64,000 nt of DNA from Streptomyces venezuelae (GCF_008642335.1 NZ_CP029191.1:1550001-1614000), one strand, 5' to 3'; counted from the first letter of the stretch, positions 17,785 through 27,044 are shown. Notes: generated by a model from the sequence alone, not told the origin. Numbers and translations are program-made.

Positions 17785-17836
17785 CTGGTGCGGTGGAACT
17801 CTGCCGGTGGGCGATGTGCCGGCAGACGCCGCTGTG

Positions 17837-18739
17837 TCAGTAGACGCTGACGTTGTACGCGCGCAGCGCCTCGGTGACCGGCTGGAAGAACGTGGTGCCG
17901 CCCGACGAGCAGTTGCCGCTGCCGCCGGAGGTCAGACCGAGGGCCGTGGAGCCCGAGTACAGCGGGCCGCCGCTGTCGCCCGGCTCGGCGCAGACCGTGG
18001 TCTTGATCATGCCGTAGACGACGTCGCCGCCGCCGTAGTTCACCGTCTGGTTCAGCGCGGTGACGCGGCCGCTGTGCGTACCGGTCGTGGAACCGCGCCG
18101 GGTGACGCTCTGCCCGACGGTCGGGTCGGCGGCGCGGGTGATGTCCTGGCTGCCCACGGTGCCGGACTTGGTCACGGAGTCGTTCGTGTACTTGACGATG
18201 CCGTAGTCGTTGGTCGGGAAGCTGGAGCCCGACGTGGTGCCGAGCACGGTGGTCTTCGCCGAGTTGGACCACCAGGTGCCCGCGCCGTCGGTGCAGTGGC
18301 CGGCGGTCAGGAAGTAGTAGGTGCTGCCGCTGCGCACGTTGAAGCCGAGCGAACAGCGCCAGCTGCTCGCGTAGATCGCGTCGCCGCCGGAGATGTACTT
18401 CTGGAAGGTGCCCGGGGTGCGCTCGATCTTCAGCGCGTCGGCGTTGCTGCCCGCCGCTTCCTTGAGCTTCGCGATCTCGGCCTTGGAGACCGTGCTGTCG
18501 GCGGTCACGACGACCTGCTTGGTCTTCGGGTCGACGCCCCAGGCGGTGCCCGCGACGTCGGCGCCGAGGACGGCGTCACTGGCCTGTTCCAGCTGCGACA
18601 TGCTGAAGGTCGCGGCGCCGTCCTGCGCGGTGGCCGCGGGTACGGCGAGCGCTCCGGCGGCCACGAGCCCGGTGGCCACGGCGAGCAGACGGGTGTGTCT
18701 TGATATGCCGTTGTGGGGGATGGTGCGCTTGATCCTCAC
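17837..18739 (-). CDS. sprB: Secreted serine protease, streptogrisin B-like
   Basis: This is an extracellular S1 protease very close to Streptomyces griseus protease B. Signal peptide 1 to about 38; prodomain about 40-115; mature enzyme from I116 ([10 protein letters not shown]). The catalytic triad is H148 (TAGHC), D178 (NDYGIV) and S256 (GDSGGP). The mature sequence includes the diagnostic blocks [19 protein letters not shown] and [10 protein letters not shown]. 300 aa. The GTG start at 18739 has GGGAGGAAC seven bases upstream. Together with the protease at 15426 it suggests local duplication of secreted proteases, although the prodomains differ in length and sequence. Confidence 0.94.
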   Translation of the reverse strand: MRIKRTIPHNGISRHTRLLAVATGLVAAGALAVPAATAQDGAATFSMSQLEQASDAVLGADVAGTAWGVDPKTKQVVVTADSTVSKAEIAKLKEAAGSNADALKIERTPGTFQKYISGGDAIYASSWRCSLGFNVRSGSTYYFLTAGHCTDGAGTWWSNSAKTTVLGTTSGSSFPTNDYGIVKYTNDSVTKSGTVGSQDITRAADPTVGQSVTRRGSTTGTHSGRVTALNQTVNYGGGDVVYGMIKTTVCAEPGDSGGPLYSGSTALGLTSGGSGNCSSGGTTFFQPVTEALRAYNVSVY

Positions 18740-18915
18740 GTTTGTTCCTCCCGAGGGAAGTCAGTGGGTCCTTGTGGGTTGAGGACCCGTGAGGCGCAGC
18801 CAAAGAGACAGCCCGGATTCCGGTTACGCCGTGCTCCTGACAAGCGCTGCTCGGGAGTATTGGGGGGTGGACACGAGCCGCACAAGGGCGCCTTTCGGCC
18901 GAGACGCCACAGGCC

Positions 18916-19716
18916 CTAGGCGGCTCGCAGGTTCCGCTCCCCCGCCGCGATGTCGACGGGCAGCGTGTTGCCGGGCGGCGGGAAGGGGCAGATGAAGTGG
19001 TCGGCGAAGGCGCACGGGGGCAGCAGCGCACGGTTGAAGTCGACGGTGGTGCGCCCGTCGGCGTCGGGCGCGGCGGGCCGCAGGAAGCGGAAGCGGTAGC
19101 TGGAGACGCCGCTGGTGGCATCCGCGAAGACCGCCCACAGCGACCCGTCGGCCTCGACGCTCACCTTGAGGGCGTGCTCGACTCCCCCGATCCTGAAGGA
19201 GAGTTCACCGCCGAGTCCGAGCCCGCGCTCCTTGCCGTCCGCGTTGCCGACCGTGACGGTGCGGTCCTCGTCGTACGGGATGAAGCGCCCCGGCGCCGCC
19301 CAGCGCTCGTCGTACGCGGTGGCGTCGATGCCGCGGAAGGCGCGGCGCGCGGCGGCGTCCGGGTCGAAGTCGCGCACCGCCCACAGCCCTTCGCGCCGGA
19401 TGACGACGAGGCGGCGCCCGCCGACCGCGACACGGGCGTCGGCGACAGGACCGCCGTCGGCGCCGAGGCGGGCCTCGCCGGTGAGGGGCGCGCCGTCCAC
19501 CGTGAGGCCGTCGTCGGGACCCGCCGTCAGGACGAGCGCGTCGGGCGTCTCCGCCCAGTGCCCCGGGATGTCCGGCAGGTGTCCCTCCGGGTGGTCGGCG
19601 AGCCAGTGCGTGCCGGTGAGGGAGAGCGGCCCGTAGGGGGCCGACACCGTCTCCGTCCGCTGCTCGTGCCAGTGCTTCCAGTCCTGTGCCGCGTCCGCGG
19701 GGTGTCCGGTGCTCAT
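18916..19716 (-). CDS. DUF1684 protein
   Basis: This cytoplasmic DUF1684 protein has 266 aa. The N-terminus has the family phrase DWKHWHEQRTETVSAPYGPLSLTGTHWL and the C-terminus the conserved block TTVDFNRALLPPCAFADHFICPFPPPGNTLPV. Function is unknown; homologues are widespread in actinobacteria and proteobacteria. It starts 5 bp after the stop of the first flavin monooxygenase, so it is the last gene of the uptake/oxidation operon, and may act on its products or on flavin supply. That role is inferred from position only. Confidence 0.85.
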   Translation of the reverse strand: MSTGHPADAAQDWKHWHEQRTETVSAPYGPLSLTGTHWLADHPEGHLPDIPGHWAETPDALVLTAGPDDGLTVDGAPLTGEARLGADGGPVADARVAVGGRRLVVIRREGLWAVRDFDPDAAARRAFRGIDATAYDERWAAPGRFIPYDEDRTVTVGNADGKERGLGLGGELSFRIGGVEHALKVSVEADGSLWAVFADATSGVSSYRFRFLRPAAPDADGRTTVDFNRALLPPCAFADHFICPFPPPGNTLPVDIAAGERNLRAA

Positions 19717-19721
19717 GGTGA

Positions 19722-21023
19722 TCAACCCTTCCATACCGGCTCGCGCAGCCCGAGGTGGGAGCGGAGCGTCGTGCCCTCGTACGCCGTGCGGTACGCGCCG
19801 CGCTCCTGGAGCAGCGGCACCACCCGGTCCACGAAGTCGTCGAGGCCGCCGGGGGTGAGGTGCGGCACGAGGATGAAGCCGTCGGCGGCGTCGGTGCGCA
19901 CGAACTCCGTCAGATCGGCGGCGACCCGGTCCGGGGTGCCGATGAAGGACTGGCGAGCCGTGGTCTCGATGACGGTCTGGCGGATGGAGAGCCCCTTGGC
20001 CTCGGACAGCGCACGCCACTTGGCGGCGACGGCGAACGGGTCGCCGATCTTCACCCGGCCCTGGACGAGCTCGGAGTCCGGGTCCGGATCGATGTCGGGC
20101 AGCGGCCCGTCCGGGTCGTACGCGGAGAGGTCGACGCCCCAGACCTGCTCGAGGGCGAGGATCGCGTTCTGCGGGGAGACCTGCTTGCGGCGGATCTCGG
20201 TGGCCTTCTCCTGCGCCTCGGCCGCGGTGTCGCCGAGGACGAAGGTGACACCGGGCATGATCTTCAGGTCGTCGGCGGAGCGCCCGTACTTCGCGAGGCG
20301 GCCCTTCACGTCGGCGTAGAACGCGCGGCCCGCCTCCGGGGTGCCGTGCCGAGTGAAGATCACGTCGGCGGCGGACGCGGCGAACTCGCGCCCCTCCGGC
20401 GAGTCGCCCGCCTGGATGACGACGGGGTGCCCCTGTGGGGAGCGGGGCGCGGTGAACTCGCCCTCGACGGAGAAGTGCCGCCCGTGGTGCGCGAACGGCT
20501 GCGGCCTGCCGTCCGGCGTCCAGGAGTCCCACAGTTCACGGGCGGTCGTCAGGAACTCGGCGGCGCGGGTGTACCGGTCGGCCCGGTCGAGGTAGCCGCC
20601 GCGCCGGAAATTCTCGCCGGTGAAGGCGTCCGATGTGGTGACCACGTTCCAGGCGGCGCGTCCCGCGCTCAAGTGGTCAAGAGCGGCGAATCTGCGGGCT
20701 AGCTCGAAGGGTTCGTTGAAGGTGGCGTTGACGGTGCCGGCGAGCCCGAGCCGTTCGGTGACGGCGGCGAGCGCGCTCAGGACGGTCAGCGACTCGGGCC
20801 GGCCGACGACGTCCAGGTCGTGGATGCGCCCCTTGTGCTCGCGCAGCCGCAGCCCTTCGGCGAGGAAGAAGAAGTCGAAGAGGCCGCGCTCGGCGGTGCG
20901 GGCGAGCGACGCGAAGGACGAGAAGTCGATGTGCGAGCCGGAGGCGGGGTCGGACCAGACGGTGGTGCTGTTGACGCCGGGGAAGTGGGCGGCCAGATGA
21001 ATCTGCTTGGGTCGCTGTGTCAT
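19722..21023 (-). CDS. Flavin-dependent monooxygenase, NtaA/SnaA/DszA family
   Basis: This LLM-class (luciferase-like TIM barrel) FMNH2-dependent monooxygenase belongs to the NtaA/SnaA/DszA/SoxA branch. Members oxidise aminopolycarboxylates, dibenzothiophene sulfone, or S-substituted cysteines, and need a separate flavin reductase. It has the branch markers IHLAAHFPGVNSTTVW at the start, NEPFELARRFAALDHLSAGRAAWNVVTT (about 104-131), and the long C-terminal half; 433 aa is typical. Its ATG overlaps the stop of the second monooxygenase (ATGA). With an amino-acid-type ABC transporter in the same unit, a small imported amino-acid-like substrate is likely. Confidence 0.9.
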   Translation of the reverse strand: MTQRPKQIHLAAHFPGVNSTTVWSDPASGSHIDFSSFASLARTAERGLFDFFFLAEGLRLREHKGRIHDLDVVGRPESLTVLSALAAVTERLGLAGTVNATFNEPFELARRFAALDHLSAGRAAWNVVTTSDAFTGENFRRGGYLDRADRYTRAAEFLTTARELWDSWTPDGRPQPFAHHGRHFSVEGEFTAPRSPQGHPVVIQAGDSPEGREFAASAADVIFTRHGTPEAGRAFYADVKGRLAKYGRSADDLKIMPGVTFVLGDTAAEAQEKATEIRRKQVSPQNAILALEQVWGVDLSAYDPDGPLPDIDPDPDSELVQGRVKIGDPFAVAAKWRALSEAKGLSIRQTVIETTARQSFIGTPDRVAADLTEFVRTDAADGFILVPHLTPGGLDDFVDRVVPLLQERGAYRTAYEGTTLRSHLGLREPVWKG

Positions 21024-22081
21024 GCGGACTCCCCCGTGAGCGCTGCGTATCGGTTGACGGGCCGGGCGAGCCCCAGGTGTTCGCGGAGCGTGCTGCCCGG
21101 ATAGAAGGTGCGGAACAGGCCGCGGTGCTGGAGCAGCGCGACGGTGCCGTTGACGAGCCGCTCCAGGTCACGGCGGGGCTCGGCGGGCGTGAGGTGGAAA
21201 CCGTCGACGGCGCCCGCGCGGTGCCAGTCGGCGATGAGCTCGGCGAGGTCGACGGGTCCGCCGCGGTAGGCGGGCCCTTCGGCGGTGGGCAGCGGGCCGC
21301 CGCCGTGGCCCGGTTCGGCGGCGTGCTCGCCGCCGCCGAGGTCGACGTCGAGGGCGGCGAACACGAGGAGGGTGTGCGGGTCGCGCCCGTACCGGGCGGC
21401 CAGGCCGCGCAGTTCGGCGCGTGCGGCGTCGGCCCGTTCGGCGGAGGCGGCGCGCACCAGGGCGACGTCCGCGTACCGGGCGGCGGTCTCGCGGGCCTGC
21501 GGCGCGGTCGCGTCGACGACCCGCACCGGGTGGCCCTGGGGCGGCCGCGGCACGATGGAGGGCCCGCGCACCGAGAACGTACGCCCCGCGAAGTCGGCGT
21601 AGTGCAGCTTGTCCCTGTCGATGAAGCGGCCGGTCGCCACGTCCCGTATCTCCGCGTCGTCCTCCCAGCTGTCCCACAGCAGGGCGGCGGCTTCGGCGAC
21701 GTCACCTGCCTCCTGCCACAGCTCCTCGCGCGGCGCGGCGCGGCGGCGCCCGAAGAGCCGTGCCTCGGCCTCCGTCGCCGAGACGTCGAGCGCCCAGCCG
21801 GCCCGCCCGTGGCTGACCCAGTCGAGGGTCGCCACGGCGGCCTGCACGTGGAACGGCTCGGTGTGCGTGGTCGTGACGGTCGGCACGAGGCCGATGCGCG
21901 CGGTGCGGGGCGCGATCCTGGCGGCGACGGCGAGCGCGTCGGGTCCGGGGCGCGCGAACGAGTCGTGGAGCGTCACGAAGTCGAGCGCCCCGTGCTCGGC
22001 GAGGAGCGCCGATTCGAGGTAGGGCGCGGCGTCGTGGGTGTCGGGCCGGTCGATGGCGACGGCGAGGTGGAGGGAAGGCAT
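21020..22081 (-). CDS. LLM-class flavin-dependent oxidoreductase
   Basis: This second luciferase-like flavin monooxygenase has 353 aa and a shorter TIM barrel. It starts MPSLHLAVAIDRPDTHDAAPYLESALLAEHGALDFVTLHD and has the typical strand-5/6 region VSHGRAGWALDVSATEAEARLF. It overlaps the NtaA-type gene by four bases and follows the ABC ATPase by 25 bp. Two different LLM enzymes in one operon suggest two consecutive oxidations, or alternative substrates. No flavin reductase is encoded here; the FAD protein two genes upstream in the transcript could serve, but its family is not known for that. Confidence 0.88.
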   Translation of the reverse strand: MPSLHLAVAIDRPDTHDAAPYLESALLAEHGALDFVTLHDSFARPGPDALAVAARIAPRTARIGLVPTVTTTHTEPFHVQAAVATLDWVSHGRAGWALDVSATEAEARLFGRRRAAPREELWQEAGDVAEAAALLWDSWEDDAEIRDVATGRFIDRDKLHYADFAGRTFSVRGPSIVPRPPQGHPVRVVDATAPQARETAARYADVALVRAASAERADAARAELRGLAARYGRDPHTLLVFAALDVDLGGGEHAAEPGHGGGPLPTAEGPAYRGGPVDLAELIADWHRAGAVDGFHLTPAEPRRDLERLVNGTVALLQHRGLFRTFYPGSTLREHLGLARPVNRYAALTGESA

Positions 22082-22106
22082 GCGTACTCCCGGAGGACTG
22101 GAGGGC

Positions 22107-22883
22107 CTAGAGGACCTTGGAGAGGAAGGCGCGCGTGCGGTCGTGGCGCGGCCTGTCGAGTACGTCGGCGGGGGCGCCCTGTTCGACGACGCGGCCGTCG
22201 TCCATGAAGACGACGGTGTCGGCCACCTCGCGGGCGAAGCCGATCTCGTGCGTGACGACGATCATGGTGGTGCCCTGCCGGGCGAGGTCCTTGATGACGT
22301 CGAGGACCTCGCCGACCAGTTCGGGGTCGAGAGCCGATGTCGGCTCGTCGAAGAGGAGCAGGTGCGGTTCGAGGGCGAGCGCGCGGGCGATGGCGACGCG
22401 CTGCTGCTGGCCGCCGGAGAGCTGTCGCGGGTAGGCGCCGGCCTTGTCGGCGAGACCGACGCGCTCCAGGAGCTCCCGCGCGGCCCGCTCCGCGCCGGGC
22501 CGCGGCCGTTTGAGCGCCGAGACGGGCGCCTCGACGATGTTCTCAAGCACGGTCAGGTGCGGGAAGAGGTTGAAGTTCTGGAAGACGAAGCCGATCCGGG
22601 TGCGCTGCTTGAGCACCTCGCGTTCGGGCAGCTCGTACAGCTTGTCGCCGGAGCGCCGGTAGCCGATGAGCGAGCCGTCGACGGTGATCCGTCCCGCGTC
22701 GACCTTCTCCAGGTGGTTGATGGTCCGCAGGAGCGTGGACTTGCCGGACCCCGAAGGGCCGATGACGACGGTGACCTCGCCCCTGCCGACGTGCAGGTCG
22801 ACGCCCTTCAGGACCCGCACGGAGCCGAAGGACTTGTGCACGGAACGGACGTCGACCATGGGGGTGTCACTGGGCTGGGTCAT
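22107..22883 (-). CDS. Polar amino-acid ABC transporter ATP-binding protein
   Basis: This is the ATPase of a PAAT-family importer (GlnQ/TcyN type), 258 aa. Walker A is GPSGSGKST at 42-50, the Q-loop follows in FVFQNFNLFPHLTVLENI, the signature is LSGGQQQRVAIARAL and Walker B is LLLFDEPTSALDPE. All motifs are intact. The start overlaps the stop of the FAD protein (ATGA). Partner permease and binding protein are at 24679 and 26063. The closest general resemblance is to cystine/polar amino-acid systems, which fits a sulfur-compound role but does not prove it. Confidence 0.93.
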   Translation of the reverse strand: MTQPSDTPMVDVRSVHKSFGSVRVLKGVDLHVGRGEVTVVIGPSGSGKSTLLRTINHLEKVDAGRITVDGSLIGYRRSGDKLYELPEREVLKQRTRIGFVFQNFNLFPHLTVLENIVEAPVSALKRPRPGAERAARELLERVGLADKAGAYPRQLSGGQQQRVAIARALALEPHLLLFDEPTSALDPELVGEVLDVIKDLARQGTTMIVVTHEIGFAREVADTVVFMDDGRVVEQGAPADVLDRPRHDRTRAFLSKVL

Positions 22884-24682
22884 GGGTTCCTCGGATCGTG
22901 GTCATGGCCGTGAGGGTGCGCAGCCGTCGGGGCACGCAGGAAGTCGAGTACGGCGCGTGCCGTGGCGTCGTTCTGCCGGAAGGTGGGGCTGTTGGTGCGG
23001 GGCCGGGTGAACGCTCCGGCGCCGCGCGCGTCGGTGTGCGGGCCGAGTGCGAAGCGGCGCGGATGCGGTGTGCCCGCCCGGTCGAGCACGCGTCCGTCGG
23101 CAGGGTCGACGGCGAGCAGCCCGGCCGCGGTCGACGCGGCGCCCTCGGCGTGCAGGGCGCGCAGGAGCGGGTCGCGGGTGCGGGCGAGAGTGGGCTGCGG
23201 GAGCCGTGCCTCGACGAGCGCGCGGGCCTCGGTGACCTGTCCCGGCAGGGTGGGGCTCTGGGCGCGGAACACCCCGTCCTCTGCGGTGACCTGCACGTCC
23301 GCGCCGAGGAACCGGACGACTCCGGCCCGTGAGAGGGCGAGCAGCTGTGTCAGCCGGGGGCCCGGCGGCCCCGACGCGAGGTAGCTGAAGAAGCCGTGCC
23401 ACCACGTCCCGACGTCGCCGAGCCGCACCAGCTGCCCGTACACGGAGAGCAGTCCGAGGAAGACGGCGAGGTCGGGGCTGTGTCCGGGGTCGTGTCTGCG
23501 CGCGAGGTCGTCGGCGATGTGGGCGCGCAGGCCGTCCTGCAGTGTCGCGTACGAGGTGTGCCGCACCCCGGCCAGCGGGTGGTCGAGCGCGGTGAGGTCG
23601 AGCCGGTCGGCGGGGTCGGGCACGGCGGAGGCGACGAGGGCGTCGAGTTCGGGACTGCCGGGGTCGCAGACCGCGTACTTCTCGTCGAAGTCCGTCCAGG
23701 CGGTGCGGGTGCGTTCGGGGTGGGCGGTGAAGAGGCGGTGGTAGTGGGCGAAGCCGAGCTCCTTCTCGACGAGCGGCCAGACGTCGCGCCGGAAGTCGTA
23801 CCCGCCGGGTCTCGCGAGGAGCCCGTCGATCTCGGCGGGGCCCAAGTAGCGGGGCAGCGGCGGCCGTTCGCCTTCCCAGTCGTAGCCGATCTTCGAGCGG
23901 TAGGGGACGCCGCGCCGGGAGCCGACGTACAGGACGGGCTCGCGGCCCGAGGGGTGGTACGTGTCCCCTTCGTACCGTCCGCCGCGCCCCTCGGTGAGGA
24001 GCACCATCAGGTCGACGAAGGCGAGGCCGAAGCCGCGCACGATGACGGGTGCGCCGGGTTCGAGCGGCGAGAGGTCGGTGTCGGCGGTGAAGTCGGGCGG
24101 CAGGTGGACGAGGCCGGTGCGCACGGCGTACGCGGCCAAGTCGGCCTGTTCGGCGTCGAGTTCGGCGTCCAGGTGTCCTTGCGCGAGGATGACGAGGTCG
24201 GCGGCGAGCGGTGCGTCGACGCCTTCGAGCACCACCTCCTGGCGGGTGTCGCGCTCCCCGGTGACGCGCAGGGCCCTGCGCCGGTGGTGGTGGACGACGA
24301 CGCCTTCGGGCAGGGCGGCGACGGCCTTCTCGTATACCCAGCGCAGGTAGGCGCTCTGCTCGCGGCGGCCGAGGAAGGCGCGCCCGTCGCGCCCGGTCCA
24401 CTCGTGGAGCGCGGGCCCCGGCAGGACGGGTCCCGTGACCTCCACCGTCTCGTCGGTGAACATCGTGACGTCCTGGGCCTGCGAGTTCATCCAGAGCAGC
24501 GGCGACTGGTCGTGCCGCCAGATGCGGCCGCCACCCGGCGGGTAGGGGTCGACGAGGTGGATGTCGAGCCCCGAACCGCCGTACAGCTCGGCGGCGTTGG
24601 CGCCGAGCCGCTCCAGGATGCCGGTGGCGCGCGGCCCCGCGCCCACGATGACCAGTGACCGCCGCACCGGCGACCGGCTCAT
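22880..24682 (-). CDS. FAD/NAD(P)-binding protein (PF13454-type)
   Basis: This 600-aa flavoprotein of the FAD-NAD(P)-binding (NAD_binding_9) type has an N-terminal Rossmann motif VIVGAGPRATG followed by the family block DPYPPGGGRIWRHDQSP and LLWMNSQAQDVTMFTDE. A second dinucleotide region lies near 225 (VIVRGFGLAFVDL). The C-terminal third is less conserved and ends in a His/Asp-rich tail. Members are found with siderophore or amino-acid genes; the reaction is not established. It is coupled by ATGA overlaps both to the permease before it and to the ATPase after it, so it is integral to the operon. Confidence 0.82.
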   Translation of the reverse strand: MSRSPVRRSLVIVGAGPRATGILERLGANAAELYGGSGLDIHLVDPYPPGGGRIWRHDQSPLLWMNSQAQDVTMFTDETVEVTGPVLPGPALHEWTGRDGRAFLGRREQSAYLRWVYEKAVAALPEGVVVHHHRRRALRVTGERDTRQEVVLEGVDAPLAADLVILAQGHLDAELDAEQADLAAYAVRTGLVHLPPDFTADTDLSPLEPGAPVIVRGFGLAFVDLMVLLTEGRGGRYEGDTYHPSGREPVLYVGSRRGVPYRSKIGYDWEGERPPLPRYLGPAEIDGLLARPGGYDFRRDVWPLVEKELGFAHYHRLFTAHPERTRTAWTDFDEKYAVCDPGSPELDALVASAVPDPADRLDLTALDHPLAGVRHTSYATLQDGLRAHIADDLARRHDPGHSPDLAVFLGLLSVYGQLVRLGDVGTWWHGFFSYLASGPPGPRLTQLLALSRAGVVRFLGADVQVTAEDGVFRAQSPTLPGQVTEARALVEARLPQPTLARTRDPLLRALHAEGAASTAAGLLAVDPADGRVLDRAGTPHPRRFALGPHTDARGAGAFTRPRTNSPTFRQNDATARAVLDFLRAPTAAHPHGHDHDPRNP

Positions 24683-25545
24683 CGGGCACGCTCCGAGCCC
24701 TTGGCGTAGTGCCGCTCGACGTAGTACTGGCCGACGCTGAGCACCGAGGTGACCACGACGTACCAGATGGTGGCGACCATGAGGAGCGGGATCACCTGGT
24801 AGGTGCGGTGGTAGACGAGCTGCACGGAGTAGAGCAGGTCCTGCACGGCGATGACGGAGACGATCGAGGTGCCCTTGAGGGTGCCGATCAGCATGTTCCC
24901 GGCCGGCGGCACGATCGACCGCATGGCCTGCGGCAGGACGATCCGCCGCCACCTGCGCCACCGCCCGAGACCCAGCGACTGCGCGGCCTCGGTCTGCCCG
25001 CGGTCGACGGAGAGGATCCCGCCGCGCACCACTTCGGCGGCGTACGCGGCCTCGTGCAGGGTGAGTCCGATGACGGCGATGGTGACCGGGCCGAGCAGGT
25101 TCACCGTCTTCACGCCGAACAGCTGCGGATACAGCGCCCCGATGTTGAACCAGAAGAGCAGCTGCACCAGGATCGGCATCGACCTGAAGAACCAGACGTA
25201 ACCCCAACTCACCGCCCGCAGGACGGGGTTGGCGGAGAGCCTGCCCAGGGCGAGGAGAGTGCCGAGGGCGAAGCCGAGCGCCATGACGAGGGCGGTCAGC
25301 CAGAGCGTGAGCCCGAGGCCGCGCAGCACGGACGCCGAGGTGAAGTACTCACCGACGACGTCCCATTGGAACGCCTCGTTGCGTACGACGGAGTTGGCGG
25401 CCAGCGCGAGCAGCACCAGGACGACGGCGGCCGCCGTCCACTGTCCCGCGCGGGGGCGTGGAACGATGCGCGGCTCGGCGGGGAGTTCGGCGGTTTCGCG
25501 GGGCTCGGGGACCGGCGCCGGTTTGGCGAGGGTGTCGGAAGACAT
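24679..25545 (-). CDS. Polar amino-acid ABC transporter permease
   Basis: This is a PAAT-family membrane subunit of 288 aa. A polar N-terminus (about 1-35) is followed by five or more helices. The cytoplasmic EAA loop that docks on the ATPase reads HEAAYAAEVVRGGILSVD..GQTEAAQSLG around residues 165-193. It is the first gene of the six-gene minus-strand operon and has a single permease component, so the working transporter should be a homodimer. The promoter lies in 25546-26062, shared with the divergent binding protein. Confidence 0.92.
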   Translation of the reverse strand: MSSDTLAKPAPVPEPRETAELPAEPRIVPRPRAGQWTAAAVVLVLLALAANSVVRNEAFQWDVVGEYFTSASVLRGLGLTLWLTALVMALGFALGTLLALGRLSANPVLRAVSWGYVWFFRSMPILVQLLFWFNIGALYPQLFGVKTVNLLGPVTIAVIGLTLHEAAYAAEVVRGGILSVDRGQTEAAQSLGLGRWRRWRRIVLPQAMRSIVPPAGNMLIGTLKGTSIVSVIAVQDLLYSVQLVYHRTYQVIPLLMVATIWYVVVTSVLSVGQYYVERHYAKGSERAR

Positions 25546-26062
25546 GCGGAAGGCTCCGTGGATACAGAAGATCGAACACGGGTGACGCCTTCACACGGAC
25601 CGAGCCCCTCAGCACGATCCGCCTCGACATTACGGTGCCGCGCACACGCGTTGTCAAGGCTGTCCAGGATGTGAGCCTTACGTCTCACGGCAGTTGACGC
25701 GGAAACGGATGCCTGTTCCACTTGGCCCATGCATCCGCAGCAGTGGCTGGTCACGCGCTCCCACATCGACTTCGGTCGAGTGTGGTCGGCGTCTTGTTGA
25801 TGCCCTTCTGAGCCGACCCCCTGCGCGCCGGGGCCCGTTCCGGGCCCGCCTCTCTCCTTCTCCACGGACTCCACGGACCGGTCGGTCTTCCGCGTACGTC
25901 CGACGCCCGCGCCGCCGCGCGCCGTCGCCCCCGCCTTCACACGCGTACGTCACCGCTCCCCCGTCACGAGCGGTGACACCCCTCCCCTCGTACGTCCCGC
26001 ATATCTCGTACGTCTCGTACGTCCGCTTCGCCCTGCCCTGCCGAGCTGGAGACCGTCACGCC
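25546..26062. promoter_or_regulatory. Divergent control region with repeated CGTACGTC motif
   Basis: This 517-bp gap separates the permease operon from the binding-protein gene. The half nearer the binding protein contains five copies of the self-complementary-cored octamer CGTACGTC, near 25893, 25944, 25989, 26008 and 26016, the last two in direct tandem (TCGTACGTCTCGTACGTC). The half nearer the permease is unremarkable apart from moderately AT-rich sequence at about 25560-25690. No coding frame here has the expected third-position bias. Regulator binding is plausible but unproved. Confidence 0.5.
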
Positions 26063-27025
26063 ATGAGCACGCCCCCGCAGTCCCGTCGCATCCCGGCGGC
26101 CTTCGCCCTGATCACCGCGGCCACCCTCGCCCTGACCGCATGCGGGTCGGGCGGTGACGCCGCGGGACCGGCCGGTGCCGCGGCCCCGGCCGGCAAGAGC
26201 GCGAAGATCCCGGCCACGGATGTCGTGTCCTCGGTCGAGAAGAACGAGACGGCGGCGCGCCTGCTCCCCGATGACGTACGCGCCCGCGGCTCGCTGTCCA
26301 TCGCCTCCTCCGTCGGCGGCACACCGCCCGGCGCGCTCTACCTGGAGGACGGCAGGACGATCGTCGGCCAGGACATCGACTTCGCGGACGCGGTCGCCAA
26401 GGTCCTCGGCCTGAAGCTGAAGCGGGAGGCCGCGAGCTTCGAGGCGATCCTGCCTGCCCTGGGCAGCGGCAAGTACGACCTGGGCACCGGCAACTTCGGC
26501 GTGACCGACGAGCGCCGGAAGACGATCGACTTCGTCACGTACATCAACGACGGCCAGGGCTTCGCCGTCCGCAAGGACAGCAAGCTGACGAAGGTCACCG
26601 ACTTCGAGCAGCTGTGCGGCCTGAACGTGGCGACCGGGGCGGGCACCACCTTCGAGGTCACGCTGGAGGACAACAAGCACGTCTGCGAGGACGCGGGCAA
26701 GAAGCCGTACAGCGTGAAGACATACGCCGAGCAGGGCGCGATCTGGGCCGCGCTCCAGCAGGGCCGCGCCGACGTGGTGATGTCCACCATCAACGGTCTG
26801 CGCTACGCCGTGAAGCAGCAGGAGGGCCTGAAGTTCCTCGGCGAGTACCGGCGGCTCGACGTCGGCTTCGCCTTCAAGAAGGGCTCGGAGCTCGCGCCCG
26901 CGTTCAGGGCTGCGGTCGACCGGCTGATCAAGGACGGCACGTACGACCGCATCCTGAAGAAGTGGGGCACGCAGGGCTCGGCGATCGAGAAGTCCCGGAT
27001 CTCCCCGCCGGAGATCAAGGACTGA
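26063..27025 (+). CDS. Polar amino-acid ABC transporter substrate-binding lipoprotein
   Basis: This is the extracellular solute-binding protein (SBP_bac_3 family) for the adjacent PAAT importer, 320 aa. The signal peptide ends in a lipobox LTAC with lipidated C27, followed by an Ala/Gly/Pro linker and a two-lobed binding domain. Typical family blocks are GQDIDFADAVAKVLGLK, LGTGNFGVTDERRKTIDFV and ALQQGRADVVMSTINGL. ATG 26063 was chosen because the signal peptide starts there; the frame upstream lacks a plausible signal. It is divergent from the permease gene. Ligand residues cannot be assigned by eye. Confidence 0.92.
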   Translation: MSTPPQSRRIPAAFALITAATLALTACGSGGDAAGPAGAAAPAGKSAKIPATDVVSSVEKNETAARLLPDDVRARGSLSIASSVGGTPPGALYLEDGRTIVGQDIDFADAVAKVLGLKLKREAASFEAILPALGSGKYDLGTGNFGVTDERRKTIDFVTYINDGQGFAVRKDSKLTKVTDFEQLCGLNVATGAGTTFEVTLEDNKHVCEDAGKKPYSVKTYAEQGAIWAALQQGRADVVMSTINGLRYAVKQQEGLKFLGEYRRLDVGFAFKKGSELAPAFRAAVDRLIKDGTYDRILKKWGTQGSAIEKSRISPPEIKD

Positions 27026-27044
27026 CCTACGCCTGCCGCGAGGG

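Noticed and set aside
25546..25900. Minus-strand frame reading into the region upstream of the permease (25296-25953)
   Set aside because: It is a shadow frame with Arg/Ala-rich composition; the permease start at 25545 has an intact N-terminus.
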